A stretch of DNA of 64,000 nt, taken from assembly GCF_001431405.1 (NCBI RefSeq), contig NZ_LDJL01000011.1:512672-576671 (forward strand), read 5' to 3'. Source of the stretch: Pseudoxanthomonas dokdonensis (GTDB lineage Bacteria; Pseudomonadota; Gammaproteobacteria; Xanthomonadales; Xanthomonadaceae). The notes under the pieces are model-generated. The model had not been told where the DNA came from. It did no database searches and saw only the letters and a list, made by a program, of their open reading frames with translations. A program made the position numbers and the translations under genes. Shown piece by piece: positions 58,447 to 64,000 of this stretch; position 1 is the first letter of the stretch, and the number at the start of each line of letters is the position of its first letter.

Positions 58447-58782
58447 TCAAGGCTTGATGACCTTGCCGGCGGCTTTCCTGGTCGTGTCCTGCAACACGTC
58501 CTTGTCGTGGTCATCGGCGTCATCCTGGTCGCGGGAAAGCACGCCATCGCGGTCGTCCTTGTCACCCGCCAACGCGTCCTTCTTGTCGTCCAGCCCCATG
58601 CTGTCCTTGGCCGCCTCCTTGGCGTCACAACGTCCGCCCACGCCGACCGTGGCCTTGGCCGCGGCGCTCTTGGCGGCTTTTTCCGGGGTGCATTCGGGAT
58701 CCAGAACACCGGCACTGGCGTGGCCGGCGAACGCCACCAGCAGCAGTCCAGGCAGCAGGGATTTCAGGGGCAGTGCTTTCAT
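58447..58782 (-). CDS. Small secreted acidic Lys/Asp-rich protein
   Basis: 111 residues from the ATG at 58782. A signal peptide (MKALPLKSLLPGLLLVAFAG, cleavage near ASAG) precedes a mature part with TPEKAAKSAAAK, RCDAKEAAKDSMG and a run of Asp/Lys pairs (DDKKDALAGDKDDRDGVLSR, DQDDADDHDKD). Possibly metal- or cation-binding, or a periplasmic structural protein. Lies between sspA and sspB. No family recognised. Confidence 0.65.
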   Translation of the reverse strand: MKALPLKSLLPGLLLVAFAGHASAGVLDPECTPEKAAKSAAAKATVGVGGRCDAKEAAKDSMGLDDKKDALAGDKDDRDGVLSRDQDDADDHDKDVLQDTTRKAAGKVIKP

Positions 58783-58924
58783 CGTGATTCCTCCTTTGGC
58801 GACAGGGGAACAGCCGCGTCCGCGATACGGACACCCGGCTAGGATACGCCCGCCATGGCAGGCAAAGCCAAAACCGGCCACAGCGGCTGGCGCTGCAGTG
58901 CCTCTCCGCTGGCGCCCAGGCACT

Positions 58925-58950
58925 AAAAAGCCGGCCCCGTGGACCGGCTT
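58925..58950 (-). terminator. Intrinsic terminator after sspA
   Basis: Minus strand: AAGCCGG, 9-base loop, CCGGCTT then TTTAG, 80 bp after the sspA stop. Confidence 0.75.
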
Positions 58951-59029
58951 GTGCGGCGACCAGCCAGCTGGCTGCCTCAAGCTGCGATGGGCGGCTCGAC
59001 CAGGCGCAGCCGGCGGGCCGCAGCCGGGT

Positions 59030-59647
59030 TCAGACCGGCAGTTCGCGCAGCTTCTTTTCGCTGTCGGTCAGGCTGCGGGCAAATCCCGGGTGGCGGAAGA
59101 TGCGGTTGCCATAATCCTCGATCGCCTTGCCGTCCTTCGGCAGGGCCACGTCCAGCGCCTGCAGGCGCCAGATGATCGGTGCCATCGCGCAATCGGCCAG
59201 GCTCATTTCCGGATTGAGGAAGAACTTGCTGGCCTTGAACAACGGCACCGAAGCGGTCAGCAGCTCGCGCAGGCGTTTGCGGCCGGCATCGGCCTGGGCC
59301 TTGTTGCCCAGCTGGATGGCCTGCACCTGCGGCACCCAGTCGTGCTCCAGACGCAGCATCGCCAGCCGCAACCGCGCCCGCGACAGCGGATCGACCGGCA
59401 TCAGCGGCGGATGCGGATAGCGTTCGTCCAGGTATTCGCTGACCACCGAGGCGGCATACAGCACCAGCTCGCGCTCGACCAGCGTCGGCACCGAATGGTA
59501 CGGATTGAGATCAATCAGATCTTCCGGCGGATTCTGCGAGTCGACCGGAACGAAGTCGTAACTGACCCCTTTGGCCGCCAGAACCAGGCGTACGCGGTGG
59601 CACAGCACGTCATCGGTGGAAGAAAACAGTGTCAGTGTATTGCGCAT
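59030..59647 (-). CDS. sspA: Stringent starvation protein A
   Basis: 205 residues from the ATG at 59647. GST fold: MRNTLTLFSSTDDVLCHRVR, LVLAAKGVSYDFVPVD, DLNPYHSVPTLVERELVLYA and SEYLDERYPHPPLMPVDP. Binds sigma70-RNA polymerase and modulates transcription during stress. Follows petABC, as in most beta- and gammaproteobacteria. Confidence 0.95.
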   Translation of the reverse strand: MRNTLTLFSSTDDVLCHRVRLVLAAKGVSYDFVPVDSQNPPEDLIDLNPYHSVPTLVERELVLYAASVVSEYLDERYPHPPLMPVDPLSRARLRLAMLRLEHDWVPQVQAIQLGNKAQADAGRKRLRELLTASVPLFKASKFFLNPEMSLADCAMAPIIWRLQALDVALPKDGKAIEDYGNRIFRHPGFARSLTDSEKKLRELPV

Positions 59648-59777
59648 AGATGCACTCGCAGCCCTCAGGCCATCAGACGACCGGAATCCGCCGATCGCGC
59701 CGATGCCGGCAGCCCCTTGCTGACGGTCATCACGGTAGTCGAGTGTGCAATTCCCAGTCGGAAAAGCCAAGTGGCTG

Positions 59778-59832
59778 GATGGCACGGCTGCGTGCCACCC
59801 GGCCCGACCCTCCGGGTTGCCCCGGAGGTGAA
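59778..59832 (-). promoter_or_regulatory. Two hairpins between petC and sspA
   Basis: TGGCACG-GCTG-CGTGCCA (59778-59796) and CCTCCGGG-TTG-CCCCGGAGG (about 59811-59830) lie just after the petC stop (59856). Neither has a T-run, so they are more likely mRNA-stabilising or processing structures than terminators. Confidence 0.4.
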
Positions 59833-59855
59833 TACAACGTCAGTGCACCAGCTTG

Positions 59856-60614
59856 TCAGTGCACGTCCTTCCAGTATTCCTGCTTCAGCAGGTAGGCCAG
59901 GAACGTCAGCGCGGCCAGGAACAGCAGCACCCACACGCCCAGGCTGTTGCGCTTGAGCGCGGCCGGCTCGCCGGCGTATTCGAGGAAGTTGGTCACGTCA
60001 CGGACGACCTGATCGAACTGCGCTGCGTCCAGACGACCCGGCTGGGTGACCTTCAACGCCTCGACATGGCGTTCGCCAATCTCGTCCGGCGCGCTGAACT
60101 CGGCGTGCTGCAGGCCCTGCAGTTGCCACAACGGGTTAGGCATGGAGGCATTCGGGAACAGCTTGTTGTTCCAGCCCAGCGGCCGGCTTTCGTCCAGGTA
60201 GAACGACTTCAGGTAGGTGTAGATCCAGTCGCTGCCGCGCGAACGTGCAATCAGGCTCAGATCCGGCGGCATCTTGCCGAACCACTTGGTCGCCGGGTCG
60301 TGCGGCATTGCCACTTCGACGTGCTCGCCGAACTTGGCGCCGGACAGGTTGAGGTTGTTCATGACCTCGTCTTCGGTCAGGCCCAGATCCTCGGCCATGC
60401 GCGAATAGCGCAGGTATTTCAGCGAGTGGCAGCCGGAGCAGTAGTTCATGTAGATCTGAGCGCCGCGCTGCAACGAGGCCTTGTCGCCCAGGTCGTTGCC
60501 GGCATGCAGGGTGCTGCCGCCCTCGGCAGCGGCGACCGACATCGACAGCAGCATGCCGCCGAAGAAGATCGCTGCGCGCTTGAAGAACGTGCGGGAGGTG
60601 ATGTTGTTAGTCAT
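59856..60614 (-). CDS. petC: Cytochrome c1 of the bc1 complex
   Basis: 252 residues. Signal peptide (about 10-30), heme-binding motif CSGCH at 59-63, KYLRYSRMAEDLGLTEDE, PDLSLIARSRG and a C-terminal membrane anchor (LLFLAALTFLAYLLKQEYW). Electron transfer from Rieske protein to cytochrome c. Overlaps petB by 8 bp. Confidence 0.97.
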   Translation of the reverse strand: MTNNITSRTFFKRAAIFFGGMLLSMSVAAAEGGSTLHAGNDLGDKASLQRGAQIYMNYCSGCHSLKYLRYSRMAEDLGLTEDEVMNNLNLSGAKFGEHVEVAMPHDPATKWFGKMPPDLSLIARSRGSDWIYTYLKSFYLDESRPLGWNNKLFPNASMPNPLWQLQGLQHAEFSAPDEIGERHVEALKVTQPGRLDAAQFDQVVRDVTNFLEYAGEPAALKRNSLGVWVLLFLAALTFLAYLLKQEYWKDVH

Positions 60615-61866
60615 GCGTCGTCACCCGTTCCGGCACCGGCTTGGTCTTGTCTAGCTTGGTCCACAGCGGCATGGTGAGGAAGAAGAGGAAATAGAACACG
60701 GTCAGGCCACGGCCGATATAGGTCTCGACGATGTCGGTACCCGGGCCGGCGCCAATCTTGCCCAGCCAGACGAAGGCCAGCGCGAACACGCCCAGCAGCA
60801 CCTTCGACAGCAGGCCGCGGTAGCGGTAGGACTTGACCTTGGCCCGGTCCAGCCACGGCACCAGGAACAGGATTGCGATCGCGCCAAACATCACCATCAC
60901 CCCGCCCAGTTTGTCCGGGACCACGCGCAACATGGCGTAGTAAGGGGTGTAGTACCAGACCGGCTTGATGTGTTCCGGGGTGACCAGGCGGTTGGCTTCG
61001 ACGAAGTTGTCGTGTTCCAGGAACCAGCCACCGAAGGCCGGCGCAAAGAAGATGATGAAGGCACCGATCATCAGCAGGAAGCCGACACCGACCAGATCCT
61101 TGACCGTGTAGTACGGGTGGAACGGGATGCCATCGGCCGGCTTGTTCGGATCCCAGCGGTTGCCCTTCGGACCCTTCTTGATTTCGACGCCGTCGGGATT
61201 GTTGGAACCGACTTCGTGCAGCGCGCCCAGGTGCAGTACCACCAGCAGCAACAACACCAGCGGCAAGGCGATGACGTGCAGGGCGAAGAAGCGGTTGAGG
61301 GTGGCGTCGCCGGGCAGGTAATCGCCCATGATCCATTCGGTCAGGCCGTTGCCGATCACCGGAATCGCGCCGAACAGCGAGATGATCACCTTGGCGCCCC
61401 AGAACGACATCTGGCCCCACGGCAGCACGTAGCCCATGAATGCTTCGGCCATCAGCACCAGGTAAATCAACATGCCGAGGATCCAGACCAGTTCGCGTGG
61501 CTTCTGGTAGCTGCCGTACATCAGGCCGCGGAACATGTGCAGGTAGACCACGATGAAGAACAGCGAGGCACCGGTGGAGTGCATGTAGCGGATCAGCCAG
61601 CCCCACTCCACGTCGCGCATGATGTACTCGACCGAAGAGAACGCTTCGGCGGCACTGGGCTTGAAGTGCATGGTCAGGAAGATGCCGGTCAGGATCTGGT
61701 TGACCAGCACCAGCATCGCCAGCGAACCGAAGTAGTACCAGAGATTGAAGTTCTTCGGCGCGTAGTACTCGGTCATGTGCTTACGGTACGTAGGCATCAT
61801 GTTCGGCGCGCGCGCGTTGACCCAATCCATCACGCCATTGGCGGTACGGGTAATGATGTTAGACAT
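60607..61866 (-). CDS. petB: Cytochrome b of the bc1 complex
   Basis: 419 residues. YYFGSLAMLVLVNQILTGIF, RYMHSTGASLFFIVVYLHMF (heme ligand His), GYVLPWGQMSFWGAKVI (Qo site), FFALHVIALPLVLLLLVVLH (heme ligand His) and the GGWFLEHDNFVEAN plus PEHIKPVWYYTPYYAMLR part, which is the Qo PEWY-like region. Oxidises ubiquinol. Starts 3 bp after petA. Confidence 0.97.
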   Translation of the reverse strand: MSNIITRTANGVMDWVNARAPNMMPTYRKHMTEYYAPKNFNLWYYFGSLAMLVLVNQILTGIFLTMHFKPSAAEAFSSVEYIMRDVEWGWLIRYMHSTGASLFFIVVYLHMFRGLMYGSYQKPRELVWILGMLIYLVLMAEAFMGYVLPWGQMSFWGAKVIISLFGAIPVIGNGLTEWIMGDYLPGDATLNRFFALHVIALPLVLLLLVVLHLGALHEVGSNNPDGVEIKKGPKGNRWDPNKPADGIPFHPYYTVKDLVGVGFLLMIGAFIIFFAPAFGGWFLEHDNFVEANRLVTPEHIKPVWYYTPYYAMLRVVPDKLGGVMVMFGAIAILFLVPWLDRAKVKSYRYRGLLSKVLLGVFALAFVWLGKIGAGPGTDIVETYIGRGLTVFYFLFFLTMPLWTKLDKTKPVPERVTTHD

Positions 61867-61869
61867 GGC

Positions 61870-62481
61870 TTATGCGGCTCCCTGCGGGTCGACACCGATG
61901 ACGATGGTGTTGTCGTCCTGGTAATGGTGCGGTGGCACCAGCAGGTTGATCGGTGCGGGCACGCCCTGGAACACCCGTCCGGACATGTCGAAGCGCGACT
62001 TGTGGCAGGGGCAGAAGTAGCCACCCTTCCACTCCGGGTCGTATGGCTCGGGCTTGATTTCCGCGACCATCTCGGGCGAACAGCCCAGATGCGTGCAGAG
62101 GCCGACCAGCACCGAGATTTCCGGCTTGATCGAGCGCGCTTCGCCGGTGATGTAGGCCGGCTGCTGATCCTTGTTGGTCGATTGCGGATCGCGCAGGCGA
62201 TCGTCCAGGGTCGGCAATGCATCCAGAATCGCCTTGGAGCGCTTGACGATCCAGATCGGCTGACCGCGCCATTCCAGGATCAACCGCTGCCCTTCCTGCA
62301 GGCCGGTCAGATCGGCAATCACCGGCGCGCCGGCCAGTTTGGCCCTCGCACTGGGATTCCACGACTTGATGAACGGTACTGCTGCAAAACCGGCACCCAC
62401 CGCACCCACAACAGCTGTGGTAGCAGTCAGGAACCGGCGTCGGCCCGTATTCACAGGCTCATTGACCCCATCATTGGCCAT
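61870..62481 (-). CDS. petA: Rieske iron-sulfur protein of the bc1 complex
   Basis: 203 residues from the ATG at 62481. Twin-arginine-type N-terminus (GRRRFLTATTAVVGAVGAG). The [2Fe-2S] ligands are Cys129 and His131 (CTHLGC) and Cys157 and His160 (CPCHKS); Cys134 and Cys159 form the stabilising disulfide. First gene of petABC. Confidence 0.97.
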   Translation of the reverse strand: MANDGVNEPVNTGRRRFLTATTAVVGAVGAGFAAVPFIKSWNPSARAKLAGAPVIADLTGLQEGQRLILEWRGQPIWIVKRSKAILDALPTLDDRLRDPQSTNKDQQPAYITGEARSIKPEISVLVGLCTHLGCSPEMVAEIKPEPYDPEWKGGYFCPCHKSRFDMSGRVFQGVPAPINLLVPPHHYQDDNTIVIGVDPQGAA

Positions 62482-62656
62482 CCGGCACTCCGCAAAACAA
62501 ATTAGGTAGCTAAAGGGCTGCCAAGGCCACCGCCTGTACCACGACGGGGGCCGCAAAAGACGGCAAAGTGTAACGGATGGATGAACGAATCGACAACATG
62601 GCCTGAAGAATCAGGTAGTTGCGAGGTTCGCAAACTCGCAAAGGCGCCAACCGTTA

Positions 62657-63577
62657 TCAGTGTGACCCGCCGGCACTGCGGTAGCGTTGCGCCAGCAGGC
62701 CCACGCGTTCGACATAGCGCTGGGTTTCCTTGTACGGCGGCACCCCGCCATGGCGGTCAACCGCGCCCTCACCAGCGTTGTAACCCGCGGCGGCCAGGGT
62801 CAGATTGCCGTTGAAGCGCTTCAGCAGCCACGACAGATATTTCACCCCGCCACGGATGTTCTGGCCGGCATCGTAGGCATTGGTGACCCCGAATCGAGCC
62901 GCGGTGGCCGGCATCAACTGCATCAGGCCCTGGGCACCGGCGTGTGACAACGCCAGCGGGTTGTAGGCGGATTCGGCGTGCATGATGGCGCGGATGATCG
63001 ATTCGTCGACGCCAAACTCGCGTGAGGCGGCACTGATTTCCGTCTGGTAGGCGGCGGTGTTCAGGCGCACGTTGCCGAAATTGAGGCCCGGGTTGCCGCA
63101 GGCGTAGCAGGTCTCGATGAAGCTGTACTTGATGGTGCGCACGCTGGCCACCGCGTCGGCGCCCTTGGGCCGGCTGCTGGTGTAGTGACGCACACCATCC
63201 TTGATGTAGGAATACACCTGGCCGCTGACCACCCGGCGCGAACCGCCGCCACTGCCGCTGCTGGAGGAACTGACCGGAATCATCCGGGCGCTGCTGGATT
63301 CGGCCGGGCTTTGCACCGCGCCCATCGCCGCGCCGCCGCTGGTTGCAGGCACCGCCGGGCTGGCCGACGCCACCGACGGTTGCGAGACGCTGGCCACGCG
63401 GCTGGCCCGCGGATCGGGGGTATAGCGGCTGACCACCTCGCAGCTGGCGCCACCGACGCGCTTGCTGACGTAATTGGGAATGCCATCGGCGCCGGTGCAC
63501 TTGTACAGCGTGCCGGCACTGGCCGGCAACGCGGTCAGCGCCAGCAACATCATCCCCAGCTTTGACATCCCCTTCAT
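62657..63577 (-). CDS. Lytic transglycosylase with N-terminal DUF4124 domain
   Basis: 306 residues from the ATG at 63577. Signal peptide (about 1-21), DUF4124 (TLYKCTGADGIPNYVSKR), a Ser/Ala/Pro linker (about 60-112), a short repeat of the DUF4124 type (VYSYIKDGVRHYTS), then the SLT domain: DESIIRAIMHAESAYNPLA with catalytic Glu202, GLMQLMPATAARFGV and AAAGYNAGEGAV. Cleaves peptidoglycan in the periplasm. Confidence 0.93.
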   Translation of the reverse strand: MKGMSKLGMMLLALTALPASAGTLYKCTGADGIPNYVSKRVGGASCEVVSRYTPDPRASRVASVSQPSVASASPAVPATSGGAAMGAVQSPAESSSARMIPVSSSSSGSGGGSRRVVSGQVYSYIKDGVRHYTSSRPKGADAVASVRTIKYSFIETCYACGNPGLNFGNVRLNTAAYQTEISAASREFGVDESIIRAIMHAESAYNPLALSHAGAQGLMQLMPATAARFGVTNAYDAGQNIRGGVKYLSWLLKRFNGNLTLAAAGYNAGEGAVDRHGGVPPYKETQRYVERVGLLAQRYRSAGGSH

Positions 63578-63836
63578 GCGCCGCAGTGTCCCAACTTGCG
63601 GGCGGCTTGCCAAGGGGGGCGCGACGAGCTCGGCACGGCGGGAGTCCTGGTAGTGGGTCGGCCGGCGGCGACCGGGGAACAGCTGACAAAACGGCCGGTT
63701 TGCTGGATGAAACGCGGATTGGCGGCGCCGGCGGCCGCCCGCGGAGCTCAAAACCGGGGCGACACGCTCTACACTAGCGGCCCTGCCCGTCCTCGAAGAC
63801 CGCCTGGATTAACCGCCAGCCCCGGCCCGCCTGCCC

Positions 63837-64000
63837 ATGACCACTGAAAACACCCTGCTCGACCTGCCCTCGGCCGCGCCCTCCGCGCCGGTCCCCGCCC
63901 GCGGCAAGCTGTACATCCAGACCCACGGTTGCCAGATGAACGTCTACGACTCGGCCAAGATGGCCGACGTGCTGGCCGCCGCCGAGGGACTGGAACTGAC
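63837..64000 (+). CDS. miaB: tRNA-2-methylthio-N6-dimethylallyladenosine synthase, 5' part (runs off right edge)
   Basis: Starts at the ATG 63837 and runs past position 64000. After a variable N-terminus (about 1-23) the sequence [20 protein letters not shown] is the UPF0004 N-terminal signature of MiaB with its first cluster-binding Cys. Modifies A37 of tRNAs. Divergent from the lytic transglycosylase gene. Confidence 0.93.
   Translation, partial: MTTENTLLDLPSAAPSAPVPARGKLYIQTHGCQMNVYDSAKMADVLAAAEGLEL

Noticed and set aside
60970..62505. 511-residue plus-strand ORF opposite petB and petA
   Set aside because: Shadow of highly conserved bc1 genes.

Overview
The window is high-GC gammaproteobacterial chromosome, most likely Xanthomonadaceae (Stenotrophomonas or a close relative). 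The housekeeping genes support this: petABC-sspAB, purEK, nadC, a FimT/PilVWX/PilY1/PilE pilus cluster, an Oar-like TonB receptor and a convergent pair of GTAG-type REP palindromes. The genus call is inference from gene content; no database search was possible.

Positions 1-35771 are the right part of a temperate podophage-like prophage. It ends at the 3' end of tRNA-Val(GAC) (35772-35846, minus strand); the left end lies outside the window. Late genes (1-20269, minus strand) follow P22 order when read right to left: antiterminator candidate, lysis (holin, SAR endolysin, Rz with Rz1 nested inside), TerS, TerL, portal, scaffold, coat, gp4, gp10, gp14, gp7, gp20, gp16 and tail proteins. The rightward-promoter operon (minus strand, 20253-26177) holds a Cro-like repressor, a CII-like regulator, a replication initiator carrying its own iteron origin, a DnaC-like loader and nin-type genes.

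The immunity region (25938-27055) is a compact mirror image of lambda. The repressor gene and a small putative lipoprotein in the rex position are flanked on each side by three copies of a 17-bp operator (CGYAAC-N5-GTTRCG). Two promoters with nearly identical architecture are threaded through these operators. The leftward-type operon (plus strand, 27055-35765) carries small accessory genes, a pentapeptide-repeat protein, RecT, a YqaJ-type exonuclease with a long C-terminal extension, an excisionase and an integrase. Three HNH endonucleases sit in otherwise tightly overlapping operons; one begins with a copy of the NinB N-terminus.

Positions 35970-64000 are host chromosome: uvrB, an orphan pilin-like gene, tRNA-Asn, the type IV minor pilin/PilY1 operon, an AlgZ-like sensor kinase with no response regulator beside it, ppnN, an Oar-type TonB receptor, marC-SDR-grxD, sodB, purEK, a Trm112-like gene with nadC, sspA/sspB, petABC, a lytic transglycosylase and the start of miaB. 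The strongest candidates for new biology are the six-operator immunity region with a probably leaderless cro, the gp10 homologue that appears to have gained Asp-box repeats while its own C-terminus became a separate ORF, the NinB-capturing HNH gene, and an intrinsic-terminator sequence inside the end of the portal gene.
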